A stretch of 32,921 nt of DNA from a virus. How positions within the stretch are numbered: the first letter of the stretch is position 1; the number at the start of each line of letters is the position of its first letter. The stretch lies in the IMG/VR virus record IMGVR_UViG_3300020578_004200, positions 1-32,921 of that record; one strand, 5' to 3'. Position numbers and translations under genes: made by a program. Below are positions 19,568 through 27,587 of the stretch, in pieces. The notes under the pieces were generated by a model that was not told the DNA's origin, ran no database searches, and saw only the letters and a list, made by a program, of their open reading frames with translations.

Positions 19568-20096
19568 GTATCCACTCCGGTGTTTCACGATTGGTCCAGC
19601 GATGCATCTTTTTCTTCGCCACTCGATAGTACTGACGATAGTTTTCAACTGGATCGTCAGAGATTTTATATTCATCTGGCATTGCGCACAGCATCTTGGT
19701 CTTGTCATACTCCTTCAGATTAAATGGAGGTGACTGAAGCGGGTAGAGAAGAGCGCCGGACTTATGCTTCTTGCCATAGCGGTATGTATATTCGTCGAGA
19801 AGAGCAGCATAGTGCTCGACCAGCCATAGGTAGTTCTCAACCGAGGTACGAGTCCATACTGAGCTGGGGTGATTTATATGTGTAGCCTTGTATAGCACTG
19901 GCTCACGATTGTCATCCAGTACCCATTGCTTCATTTTACGGCCATTGTCGTTCTGAGCGGCAAGCATTCTGCCATCTAGATAGCGATGTGCAGTAGATAA
20001 AAGCTGTGCCGACTCAAGAATCATTTTTACGACATGCTTATCGACCATCCATTGTGCGGCTTGAACGGGGTCATCAGAAATATAGAAAATATTCAA
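19560..20096 (-). CDS. Conserved phage protein of unknown function (178 aa)
   Basis: Starts MNIFYISDDPVQAAQWMVDK at a TTG (20096) that overlaps the preceding stop (TTGA) and has GGAG six bases upstream. Hallmarks are DKHVVKMILESAQLLSTAHR, THINHPSSVWTRTSVENYLWL, EYTYRYGKKHKS, AMPDEYK and YRQYYRVAKKKMHRWTNRETP. This pattern is widespread in T4-like phages of aquatic bacteria, to my knowledge without an established activity; the conserved His, Tyr and Trp residues suggest an enzyme acting on nucleotides or DNA. Confidence 0.75.
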   Translation of the reverse strand: MNIFYISDDPVQAAQWMVDKHVVKMILESAQLLSTAHRYLDGRMLAAQNDNGRKMKQWVLDDNREPVLYKATHINHPSSVWTRTSVENYLWLVEHYAALLDEYTYRYGKKHKSGALLYPLQSPPFNLKEYDKTKMLCAMPDEYKISDDPVENYRQYYRVAKKKMHRWTNRETPEWIHE

Positions 20097-20857
20097 ATCT
20101 TTCTCCAAACCAGCGGTTTATTGTTCCACATGCCACATTTGATGCTCTCATATCCAAGAGACCTGACGTACTTATTGAACTCACGCCCGGCTTCTTTTTG
20201 ATCAACTACTCGCCCATCAAAGTAATATTCGTTAAAATGACCGATAGCCCAGACATTAAATGAATTAGCGATCACCATATATTTTGGCTTAAGACTGGTA
20301 ACCACCTGACGAACGTGAGCGATCGGGTTCTCGAGATGTTCATAAAACTCAGAGGCAAATACTAGATCTACATCGCTCTCAATCTCTTTGACATCTCCCA
20401 CTAGCTTGAAGTCATACGATTTAGACATGGCATCGCAGAATGTCCATTGCTTTGTACCACGAAGATTTACAGCATATGCTTGAGCCGCCGGAAATATCTG
20501 CTTGAGTGCGCAGGTGCTATAACTTAAACCACAGCCGATGTCAACAAACGATCTGATACTCTTCATCTCATTATAGATCTTGTTCTTAGCCAGCTGTCTG
20601 ATATAAACTCGGCTATAGGTCTTAAAGCACTGAAAGATATCAATGAAGTAGTAGTCATCATTATACACACTGAATGCTCGATCCATCTCTCTCGAGAGAA
20701 GATGGTCATACCACTTGACTGTAAGCTTCTTGAACAGCTCATCAGTCTTTACCAGTCTCAATGCTTCAGCACGATCGATGTCATTGAGCGATGTATAGTC
20801 GGCCAGAACTTGCTCAAACATCTGGCGAGGTCTGTCCTTGAGAAAGTCAATTACCAT
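20093..20857 (-). CDS. SAM-dependent methyltransferase domain protein (254 aa)
   Basis: A class I methyltransferase core lies at about residues 95-190: RSFVDIGCGLSYSTCALKQI (motif I, DxGxG), AYAVNLRG, then VDLVFASEFYEHLENPIAHV (motif IV/V region with EHLE) and LKPKYMVIANSF. The N-terminal 90 residues are helical and family-specific. ATG at 20857 overlaps the deformylase stop by 11 bases; a TTG at 20890 is an alternative. Target unknown: it could act on DNA, a tRNA or a small molecule. Next to gene 46/47 and deformylase it belongs to the early operon. Confidence 0.7.
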   Translation of the reverse strand: MVIDFLKDRPRQMFEQVLADYTSLNDIDRAEALRLVKTDELFKKLTVKWYDHLLSREMDRAFSVYNDDYYFIDIFQCFKTYSRVYIRQLAKNKIYNEMKSIRSFVDIGCGLSYSTCALKQIFPAAQAYAVNLRGTKQWTFCDAMSKSYDFKLVGDVKEIESDVDLVFASEFYEHLENPIAHVRQVVTSLKPKYMVIANSFNVWAIGHFNEYYFDGRVVDQKEAGREFNKYVRSLGYESIKCGMWNNKPLVWRKI

Positions 20858-21365
20858 TCTGAGGCCATTTTTTCTTAAGCTGTCTTTCAAACTTCTTTAA
20901 TCGATTCATGGCCTGGTGGCGATGATAATCCGTAGCGTGGCGATAGAACACTAGACCATCCATATGATCCATCTCATGCAGGAAGCATCGAGCAGACATG
21001 CCCGTGAAAGTCTCGGTGCGCGTTTCGCCGTTTGGTGTCTGAAAACGAACACGTACATGCCGCGGTCGCTTAATCTTGACAAAGAGACCTGGGTAACTTA
21101 AGCAACCTTCGTCTAGATAAATTGTCTCATCGGATTGGTTAACCACCCTAGGATTAATACAGACAAAGTTCTCGGGAGATCCACGCATGGCGAAGATGCG
21201 ATATCGAACTCCGACCTGATTGGCCGAAAGACCAATGCCATTGTTCTCATACATGCACTTGACCAAATCTTGAGCAAACTCGGTCAAATTAAATGGCGGA
21301 TCAGCAAAATCTACCGGATGGCAGATTGCCGAAAGCACTTGATCAGTTTTTGGCACCAGCTTCAT
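20847..21365 (-). CDS. def: Peptide deformylase (172 aa)
   Basis: All three deformylase motifs are present: GIGLSANQ (43-50, for GxGLAAxQ), EGCLS (86-90) and HEMDH (130-134), giving the metal ligands Cys and two His plus the catalytic Glu. The enzyme removes the N-formyl group from nascent proteins. Phage deformylases are known from cyanophages, where they may favour turnover of host or phage proteins. ATG 21365 is chosen since it lies 6 nt after the -10 TACAAT, at the expected transcript start; the ATG at 21371 abuts the -10. The C-terminus is basic with a KKFERQLKKKW tail. Confidence 0.93.
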   Translation of the reverse strand: MKLVPKTDQVLSAICHPVDFADPPFNLTEFAQDLVKCMYENNGIGLSANQVGVRYRIFAMRGSPENFVCINPRVVNQSDETIYLDEGCLSYPGLFVKIKRPRHVRVRFQTPNGETRTETFTGMSARCFLHEMDHMDGLVFYRHATDYHRHQAMNRLKKFERQLKKKWPQNGN

Positions 21366-21371
21366 AGTCAT

Positions 21372-21400
21372 ATTGTATTATATTTCTCAATAGATGTAAA
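21372..21400 (-). promoter_or_regulatory. Early-type promoter for deformylase, leaderless geometry
   Basis: Minus strand: TTTACA (21395-21400), 17 bp, TACAAT (21372-21377), followed directly by ATGACTATG. The second ATG (21365) is 6 nt from the hexamer. The promoter lies just after the gp46 stop. Confidence 0.7.
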
Positions 21401-21403
21401 CCA

Positions 21404-23113
21404 TTAAGCCACTAGCTTCGAGAAGTTTTTTACCTTACTAAAGCGCAATACTGACTCAAACCTGTCGACCATGGCATCAGTCCTGTGTGATATAACAAAG
21501 CAGTTTGTCTCTTCGGTAAGACTAGTAAGCATCTTCATGAATTCATCGGCGCCGTTATAGTCGAGAGAAGAGTCGAATACCTCGTCGAGAACCAGAATAT
21601 TTGTATTGATGGAGTTGCGCATTTTAGCGATAGCTCTCCAGGCGAAGAGTATGGCTAGATTAAGTCTGAGCTTTTCTCCTTCTGAAAAAGACTCATATGA
21701 GAACTCGTCACGAAACCTAGACTTGATCGTCTCATTAAAGTTTTCATCTAGCTCAAACTGTACGAAAAAATCCAAAGCCGAGAGATACTTGTTAATAAGC
21801 TGATTCATTACTGGAATATACTGCTTGACGATCTTTGACTTGATTCCACCGTCCTTGAGCATTAACCCGCTCAGACTTAAGATCTCTCCTGCTTCTGATA
21901 GTTCGGTCAGTTTCTTATCGATCTGAAGCAGCTGCTTCTCCAGATCACTGATGTCCTCAAAGACAGAGGTTCTCTTTCTATTCTTAATGTCGTCTATTTC
22001 TCTCTTAGTTCTGGCTATGTAGTCCTTATATGTGTCTGTCTGCGAGTCTATGGTAGATAACTTTACTCTAATATCACCGATGCTATTCTTAGTCTGGCCG
22101 ATCTTATCAACTGCTTCTTGAGCCTGATCTAACTTCTTCAAGAGATCTGGCATAGAGGATTCGATCTTGCTGACTTTTTCTTTCTTCTCATGCACGTGTT
22201 TCTCTCTGAACTCTGGATCGATTTCCTGAGAGCAGGTGGGGCAGGTAGTATTCTCATCGAAAAATTTAATCTCAGTGCTTAAACTAGTCGACCTAATCTC
22301 TAGCTCGTGCTTAAGCCTACCGATCTTTTTAACAGTCTCTATCGCTGACTTCTCATCACAGATAGAGGCTAGAAGCTTCTCAGCGTCTCTGACCAGACTC
22401 TCGCGTCGAGCAACAGCTTCATCTATCTGCTTTTTCGTGGAGTCAATGGCCTGCTCTCGGTCCTCTATAACCCGGCGATCATCTTCATCACGCTCGGCAG
22501 TATGTTTCCTCACTATCTTTATCTTTTCGTCGAGAAGCTTCCTGCTATTCTCTGCGTTTCGAATGTCCTCTGTGTTTAAATACATTCTATCCTTGAGCAG
22601 GTTGTTCATGACCGTGAATACTTGTAGGTCGAGAAGATCCTCAATGATCTCCCTTCGCTGCCCGGTAGGTAGCTGCATGAATGGCACGTATGACGCTGAA
22701 CCTAGTACGACCACCTGGCAGAATGACTTGTAGTTAACCTTGAGTATCTGCTTTTCTAGAATCTCCTGATAGTCTTTTGACTCGGATGACTGATCCATCA
22801 GGTCGCCATTGACATAGATCTCAAATACATTTGGGCGTATACCACGCACTACCTTGTATTTTTTGGTACCTATCGAGAACTCTACCTCAATAAGCATGTT
22901 CTTTCGAGTCATTGAGTTGACAAGCTGTGATTTGTTAATTTTTCTAAACGGCTTACCAAATAATGAGTAAGTCAGTGCCTCTAGAAACGTAGATTTTCCA
23001 GCTCCGTTTTCACCAACTATCAACGCGGTCCGTAACTTGTCTAGATCAATTTGTATAAACTCATTGCCGGTCGACAACAGGTTTTTCCATCTTATAGTGT
23101 GAAACTTGATCAT
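21404..23113 (-). CDS. 46: Recombination endonuclease subunit gp46, Rad50/SbcC-like (569 aa)
   Basis: SMC-type ATPase: Walker A GENGAGKS at 34-41, two coiled-coil arms with a zinc-hook CPTC at 291-294, the ABC signature SFSEGEKLRLNLA near 480 and Walker B NILVLDEVFD. It is the size of T4 gp46 (560 aa). With the gp47 nuclease it resects DNA ends for recombination-dependent replication and degrades host DNA. Its ATG overlaps the gp47 stop (ATGA), the same coupling as in T4. Confidence 0.96.
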   Translation of the reverse strand: MIKFHTIRWKNLLSTGNEFIQIDLDKLRTALIVGENGAGKSTFLEALTYSLFGKPFRKINKSQLVNSMTRKNMLIEVEFSIGTKKYKVVRGIRPNVFEIYVNGDLMDQSSESKDYQEILEKQILKVNYKSFCQVVVLGSASYVPFMQLPTGQRREIIEDLLDLQVFTVMNNLLKDRMYLNTEDIRNAENSRKLLDEKIKIVRKHTAERDEDDRRVIEDREQAIDSTKKQIDEAVARRESLVRDAEKLLASICDEKSAIETVKKIGRLKHELEIRSTSLSTEIKFFDENTTCPTCSQEIDPEFREKHVHEKKEKVSKIESSMPDLLKKLDQAQEAVDKIGQTKNSIGDIRVKLSTIDSQTDTYKDYIARTKREIDDIKNRKRTSVFEDISDLEKQLLQIDKKLTELSEAGEILSLSGLMLKDGGIKSKIVKQYIPVMNQLINKYLSALDFFVQFELDENFNETIKSRFRDEFSYESFSEGEKLRLNLAILFAWRAIAKMRNSINTNILVLDEVFDSSLDYNGADEFMKMLTSLTEETNCFVISHRTDAMVDRFESVLRFSKVKNFSKLVA

Positions 23114-24163
23114 GAAAGAGAAACAGCTTCCTGGTAAAGGTTTACCATTAAGTTCTTGATCTTATTCTTGCTGACACCGCCAGTCTCGGTCTGATCAATG
23201 AACTTGGTGAAGATATCGATAGTGGATTCGGCCTCATCGATAATAGAATTATCGTCTTGAATGTCTAGATTCAAGTGATCCTCGACCACCTGCATCTCAA
23301 TCACGCCCTGCTGTTCGATCTTCTCGATAAATTGATCGAACATATACGGATTGGTTTTATTCTTTACCACAACCTTTACGATCTTATCTTTAAACACAGT
23401 GAAGTCTAAATCCATGTGTTTGCTATTGAGAGAGTCGTCGTAAAAGGCTTTCTCAAATATTCTGATCGGGCTGTTGACAAACTCTAGCTCTCCAGTCTCA
23501 GTATCAAATATAGCTATGCCTCTAGGATCACCGGCATCAGACCACGTGTACTCCATCGCCGCTCCGATATACTGAATGTTACCGGACTTGGACCTGTGAT
23601 GGTAGTGCCCTGAGCATACCAGATCAAACTTCTTAAAGTCATCCGGTGACGTACCACCGTGCGACGGGAGACCTTTGTACATCTGGAATCCGTTGAACTC
23701 CAGATGGCCAAAGCAGTATAGAGCGTTAGTCTTCTTGATGAGATTAAACGTACTTTCTCGATTTTCGTCGCAGATCCATGGGACAAACAATATCTTGCAG
23801 CCGTCGTACATTTTCTCCGTGGCCTGCCGATACGAGTTGCAGCTGCCGAGAGACACTATGTCGAAAGAGTTAATATCGTTTGTATTTTTATAGTAACAGT
23901 CATGGTTGCCCAATATTACGTCTAAATGTATGCCGCGATCATGTATTTGATCAAAGAAATATTCTCTAACACAGTGAGCCGTGTAGATATTAACGTATTT
24001 ACGACGATCCATTAGATCGCCCATGTGAATGATTTGTCTAATACCGCGTTTTTCTAATTCTGGAAAGAAAAATTCTAAGTAATACTTACGAAAGTACTCG
24101 AGAAACTTGACGTTATCGCCACGTACACCGAAAGTGCGTATCAGTTATAAGAGCTATGCGCAC
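23110..24163 (-). CDS. 47: Recombination nuclease gp47, Mre11-like, with a +1 frameshift near the N-terminus
   Basis: Mre11/SbcD-type phosphoesterase: HMGDLMDRR, LDVILGNHDCYYKN, CFGHLEFNGF, CSGHYHHRSKS and IQYIGAAMEYTW provide the metal-binding motifs and match T4 gp47 (339 aa). The main frame has no good start upstream of MGDLM at 24024, which would lose motif I. Reading GTG 24163 (GGAG seven bases before it) gives VRIALITDTHF in one frame, and after the TTT at 24131-24133 the +1 frame continues GVRGDNVKFLEYF into MGDLMD, restoring the DTHFG motif and a 350-aa protein. TTT-C allows tRNA-Phe to slip +1. Programmed frameshift, mutation or a one-base error are all possible. Confidence 0.88.
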
Positions 24164-24197
24164 ACTGATTCTCCTTTTTCAAAAATAATAATATAAC

Positions 24198-24383
24198 CTA
24201 AGCGCGCTTCTTGGTCTTGTTTGGTGTAGTTATTGTTCGACCGAGAGCAGTATTGCAAGCATCACGAATAGTTCTAACTTGAAGCTCATATGCCAGACGC
24301 TCGTTCTGACTTGTAGCGTTTATCATCTTGATTATTAGCTCCTTGATTATATCCGGAACTAGATAGGTAGTATTACTACTCAT
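24198..24383 (-). CDS. Small hypothetical protein (61 aa)
   Basis: Starts MSSNTTYLVPDIIKELIIKM and ends in a basic tail (TTPNKTKKRA). Helical, with an NERLAYELQVRTIRDACN stretch. Its ATG overlaps the gp55 stop (ATGA) and it ends 34 nt before gene 47, so it is co-expressed with the late sigma factor. No family recognised. Confidence 0.65.
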   Translation of the reverse strand: MSSNTTYLVPDIIKELIIKMINATSQNERLAYELQVRTIRDACNTALGRTITTPNKTKKRA

Positions 24384-24910
24384 ATGAATATCTCCAATCC
24401 TTTCTTTTTGCTGGATTTCTTTTTCTTTTTCTTGCTGGCCTGCAGCTTGTCCTCAAAGTTTTTAATGATATCGTCAGACTTCTCGTCACCAGAATTGGCT
24501 ATATTAAACTCTGCGAGAATCTCGTCGGTTACGTAGATGTTCTGCATGTTTTTATGCTTTATATATGTCTGCTTTTTCTCGCGCTGAATTCGTCTGATGA
24601 ATGCATTCCACGCTATCATTGTGAAGTAAGCAAACGGGTTGTTCGACTTGCGTGGGTCAAAGTTGTCTATAGCCACGATACAGTTTTCTATGCCGTCAGA
24701 TATCATCTCGTCTCGCCACGTATAGCCAGAAAACTGAGGCTTTAGCGACAGCTTGTTGCATATAAGATATAGACACTCTCCAATATACTCTGGAATGCGC
24801 GGTGGCTCAATCTTCTCGCGCTTAGATTTTCGTACCGCCCTGATGTACACTTTCATAACTTCATACATCTGCTTGTTGTTGACGTAGTGAACCGTGTTCT
24901 TTTTCTTCAT
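24380..24910 (-). CDS. 55: Late-transcription sigma factor gp55 (176 aa)
   Basis: Homologue of T4 gp55 (185 aa), the small sigma factor that directs RNA polymerase to TATAAATA late promoters. Shared features: HYVNNKQMYEVM at the start, FSGYTWRDEMISDGIENCI (sigma region 2-like core, T4 FSGYTQSWKQEMIADGIE), FDPRKSNNPFAYFTMIAWNAFIRRI, and a C-terminal hydrophobic clamp-binding tip LEIFI like T4 SLDFLY. A Lys-rich run (KKKKKKSSKKK) precedes the tip and is unusual. The matching late boxes in this window support it. ATGA overlaps join it to uvsW and to a small gene. Confidence 0.93.
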   Translation of the reverse strand: MKKKNTVHYVNNKQMYEVMKVYIRAVRKSKREKIEPPRIPEYIGECLYLICNKLSLKPQFSGYTWRDEMISDGIENCIVAIDNFDPRKSNNPFAYFTMIAWNAFIRRIQREKKQTYIKHKNMQNIYVTDEILAEFNIANSGDEKSDDIIKNFEDKLQASKKKKKKSSKKKGLEIFI

Positions 24911-26349
24911 TTTATAGATATCCTATAGATTCGATATGGAAACTTTTCCTCGCTGTAAATTTTTATTCTTTCTAAAAAATGAAGCAGCGTATAATTCTTT
25001 CTTTTCTTCCAAGTCATATCATCAGCGATATCATATAGTACCGCTGCGGTCTTGGTCTCTGATCTACGAAGACCTCTACCAATTGACTGAAGATTTCTTA
25101 TTCTAGACTTTGAAGGTGAGGCAAATATAACATTGGTTAGATTACGTATGTTGACACCAGTACTGTAGACACCATATGAAGCCACTATGATGGAGTCAGA
25201 CTCAGTCTCGACTATCTTTCGTACCAGCTCGCGTTCCTCACCATCTACACCACCGTGGACAAAGAATATCTTTCTATCTCCAGCTGAGCGTAGAAGAAGA
25301 TCGTGCAATATATTACCATGTTTCTCGACGTATTGAAACAACAAAAGCGTGTTGCCGCTGAGAGAAAGCGCTAGGTTTCTTATGAATTTGTTTCTAGCAT
25401 CGTTCCTTACCAAGAAGTCTATCTCATCCTGATAAGAAGCCTTGGCCATGACTTTGCGGGTGTCGTCGTTGTAGCTGAGTACTAGGGACTTTACCTGAAA
25501 ATCTGCGAGATGCTGCTGTTCGATTAACTCGGCCGTGGTGGTTACCTTACGAATAGGACCGAACAGACCCTGTAGTATCAACTCATGACACTGAGCGCCA
25601 TCGAGAGTTCCAGTAAATCCAAACTTATACCTGCAACCGCTCATCTTTTCCATGATTGACATCATGGACTTGGCCTTGAATAGATGAGCCTCATCACCAA
25701 TAACTACTTGAAACTGGTTAAACCAGGTCTTGGGTAGCTTGTATATGCTCTGCCATGTAGTTACTACAATACGAGCATCGGTCTCATTGTTTTGCCCACC
25801 GTGAATCTTATGACAGTCCTCTTTGACGCCGGAGTAACTCTCAAAGTCTGATACCATCTGGTGCACCAGAGATATCGTAGGTACTACGATTAAAGTTCTG
25901 GCATTATAATATCTCTGCATCAGATATATGATTAGAGACTTTCCTGACGCGGTAGGTGACAAGAACAGAGCTCTACCCTCGCGTACTCCAGACACAAAGG
26001 CTTTCATCTGATAGTCTCTAGGCTTCATGGTTAGGCCCAGAGAGTCTACAAACTTCTCTCCCTCTACCAGAGAGAACTCGGTATGAGAGGTATCAAAATC
26101 ATATTCTATGAGATAGCTTCGCTCGCGGCAGAACACCTCGAGCTTAGAGCGCAGGCCGCAGTACAGCAGCCCGTGAATCATCTTGTATAAGCGATACTTA
26201 CCGTCCCAGACCTTGTTCTTAACGGCTGGCATGAAGTGAGCGCCAGGAACCTCGAACGTAAAATAATCGTTTAGTTCCTGGCCCACGCCTGGATCGCAGA
26301 CTATTCTGTCATAAGTCTCGTCAAATTTCTCTACGCGTATGACGTCCAC
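24907..26349 (-). CDS. uvsW: RNA/DNA helicase UvsW (480 aa)
   Basis: Superfamily 2 helicase: motif I SPTASGKS at 131-138, DEAH box at 219-222, GFTGTL (motif III), and the C-terminal lobe with VASYGVYSTGVNIRNL and QSIGRGLRR (motifs V and VI). T4 UvsW unwinds R-loops and branched DNA and switches replication from origin- to recombination-dependent mode. GTG start at 26349, one base after the stop of the Hc1-like gene. Length agrees with T4 (about 500 aa). Confidence 0.94.
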   Translation of the reverse strand: MDVIRVEKFDETYDRIVCDPGVGQELNDYFTFEVPGAHFMPAVKNKVWDGKYRLYKMIHGLLYCGLRSKLEVFCRERSYLIEYDFDTSHTEFSLVEGEKFVDSLGLTMKPRDYQMKAFVSGVREGRALFLSPTASGKSLIIYLMQRYYNARTLIVVPTISLVHQMVSDFESYSGVKEDCHKIHGGQNNETDARIVVTTWQSIYKLPKTWFNQFQVVIGDEAHLFKAKSMMSIMEKMSGCRYKFGFTGTLDGAQCHELILQGLFGPIRKVTTTAELIEQQHLADFQVKSLVLSYNDDTRKVMAKASYQDEIDFLVRNDARNKFIRNLALSLSGNTLLLFQYVEKHGNILHDLLLRSAGDRKIFFVHGGVDGEERELVRKIVETESDSIIVASYGVYSTGVNIRNLTNVIFASPSKSRIRNLQSIGRGLRRSETKTAAVLYDIADDMTWKKRKNYTLLHFLERIKIYSEEKFPYRIYRISIK

Positions 26350-26350
26350 T

Positions 26351-26536
26351 TCACTTTGCCGGAGCGAGCTTCTCGGCCTGAATCTCCTTGCGTCGCTCGC
26401 CTGCTAGCTTTCGCAGCTCTCCAAGCGCTTTGCGAGCACGGGCGGCCGCGGCCTTCACTCCCTTGGTGGTGAACCTCTCGTTCTCAGCGAGATAGGTTTC
26501 CCACTGAAGCTTCATCTGATCATTAATATTACTCAT
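26351..26536 (-). CDS. Small basic Hc1/histone-H1-like protein (61 aa)
   Basis: Sequence MSNINDQMKLQWETYLAENE then FTTKGVKAAAARARKALGEL and KLAGERRKEIQAEKL. The F..KG.KAA..RARKAL.EL.KLA.E.RKE.Q pattern resembles the N-terminal domain of bacterial Hc1-type histone-like proteins. It is very rich in Lys, Arg and Ala and should form two basic helices able to bind DNA. Located between uvsY and uvsW; its ATG overlaps the uvsY stop by one base. A DNA-compaction or recombination helper role is inference. Confidence 0.6.
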   Translation of the reverse strand: MSNINDQMKLQWETYLAENERFTTKGVKAAAARARKALGELRKLAGERRKEIQAEKLAPAK

Positions 26537-26973
26537 TAGTTAGCTCCCATTGTAAACTTGATAAAATCAAGAGCCGTCTTAAGCTGATAGCCACGACTCA
26601 TGACACTTCGTATGATGGAGTCAAGCATCTCCACCTTCTCCTGATGTGCTCCGATCTTGAGCGACAGATTGACGATCTCTCGATCGGACTCCATGTATAT
26701 AGGCACGTCTGGTTTGAGTATCATACCTCGCGCCGGTATGTCCCATCCCTTGTCCCTGTGCTCCTTGGTGGGACCCATGGTGTACATCTCGTGCTTTTCA
26801 CGCTTAAGCGCCTTCATCTCAGACTCAAGTACGCGCAGCCTGATGCTTTCCTCTGTCCTGATGCGAAGGTACTTGGCGTGAAGTCTTGAGATTTTTAGCG
26901 ACTCAGCGCTGATGTCAGTGCTGTCGATCTCGGCGTCGCGAGACCACTCTTCTATTATCTCTTCTATCTTCAT
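26536..26973 (-). CDS. uvsY: Recombination mediator UvsY (145 aa)
   Basis: Recognised by size and segment order relative to T4 UvsY (137 aa): MKIEEIIEEWSRDAEIDSTDI versus MRLEDLQEELKKDVFIDSTKL, a Lys/Arg-rich middle, and SIIRSVMSRGYQLKTALDFIKF versus ALDAIKSRGFAIKHIQDMRAF. UvsY loads the UvsX recombinase on gp32-covered single-stranded DNA. The ATG at 26973 lies 6 nt after the promoter's -10, so the mRNA would be leaderless. It precedes the Hc1-like gene and uvsW; in T4 uvsY and uvsW are also neighbours. Confidence 0.88.
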   Translation of the reverse strand: MKIEEIIEEWSRDAEIDSTDISAESLKISRLHAKYLRIRTEESIRLRVLESEMKALKREKHEMYTMGPTKEHRDKGWDIPARGMILKPDVPIYMESDREIVNLSLKIGAHQEKVEMLDSIIRSVMSRGYQLKTALDFIKFTMGAN

Positions 26974-26979
26974 GCTTAT

Positions 26980-27008
26980 ATTATACCATAACTTTACTCA
27001 ATAGTAAA
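26980..27008 (-). promoter_or_regulatory. Early-type promoter for uvsY, leaderless geometry
   Basis: Minus strand: TTTACT (27003-27008), 17 bp, TATAAT (26980-26985). The uvsY ATG begins 6 nt later. Confidence 0.75.
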
Positions 27009-27023
27009 AAAACTTATCTTATT

Positions 27024-27052
27024 TGTACAACGTTAAAAATGTGTGGTATAAT
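27024..27052 (+). promoter_or_regulatory. T4-early-like promoter on the plus strand, antisense to late genes
   Basis: Plus strand: TGTACA (27024-27029), 17 bp, TATAAT (27047-27052) preceded by GTGG, the GTGGTATAAT form typical of T4 early promoters. It diverges from the uvsY promoter and points into the 3' end of the tail-tube-like gene (27066-27587). No plus-strand ORF with a start follows. Confidence 0.5.
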
Positions 27053-27065
27053 AGATCTACTGATC

Positions 27066-27587
27066 TTAAATCTTCTCTATTCTATACAGCTTGTATTTAA
27101 ACGTAGCGTTTGCTGTAACATACTGAACGTCCTCTAGAGTGGTGTCAAACTCTACCTCACCTAGGCTGGTGGGAAAAGCATCCTCAAAGACTACAGCATA
27201 GTTGGAGCTCCGCTTAGAGCTTAGCACCTCGAGCTCAATTTCTGCATATATGCCTTCACCAGACATCGGTGACTTATTCTGTATCTCGACATACTGCTCA
27301 GAGTCTCTAGATCTGGCCATCTGCACCAACCAGTTATATATCTCCATATAATTTTTGAGATCTTCGTCAACCTTAAAAGTAATACTTAGCTCACTAAAAG
27401 TCAGATGATCGCCCGGCTTCGGTATAAATGTGAACGGATTCTGCTGATCAAATGACGGTAAGCTCAGTCTCGGTATAGTCACTTTCTGAATAAAGAAATT
27501 GATACCAGGCGCCTTCTTTATCTTGAACTTGAAGTTAATCGGTGATAGAAAATTGATGTTCTGCGGCGTTTCGCTTATCGCTGTCAT
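27066..27587 (-). CDS. Tail-tube-like virion protein (gp19/gp54-type fold, 173 aa)
   Basis: The segment FPTSLGEVEFDTTLEDVQYVTANATFKYKLYRI at the C-terminus lines up with LWPTNVGELQLDWDSNNEIQTFEVTLALDYW of T4 gp19, and PKPGDHLTFSELSITFKVDEDLKNYMEIYNWL lines up with VAGDRTFDDWTVTVMNDEAHDARQKFVDWQ. Length (173) is close to gp19 (163). It may be the tube protein itself, a baseplate adaptor or a tube paralogue; gp18 and gp54 are not in the window. The ATG overlaps the Usg-like stop (ATGA). Virion role is inference from similarity. Confidence 0.7.
   Translation of the reverse strand: MTAISETPQNINFLSPINFKFKIKKAPGINFFIQKVTIPRLSLPSFDQQNPFTFIPKPGDHLTFSELSITFKVDEDLKNYMEIYNWLVQMARSRDSEQYVEIQNKSPMSGEGIYAEIELEVLSSKRSSNYAVVFEDAFPTSLGEVEFDTTLEDVQYVTANATFKYKLYRIEKI

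Noticed and set aside
19568-19708. N-terminal extension of the MazG-like ORF
   Set aside because: Lies entirely within the upstream conserved gene; the family-like sequence begins at the ATG at 19567.
23110-24024. gp47 as an N-terminally truncated functional gene starting at MGDLMD
   Set aside because: That start would remove the conserved DTHFG metal-binding motif, which is present just upstream in another frame with a good ribosome site.
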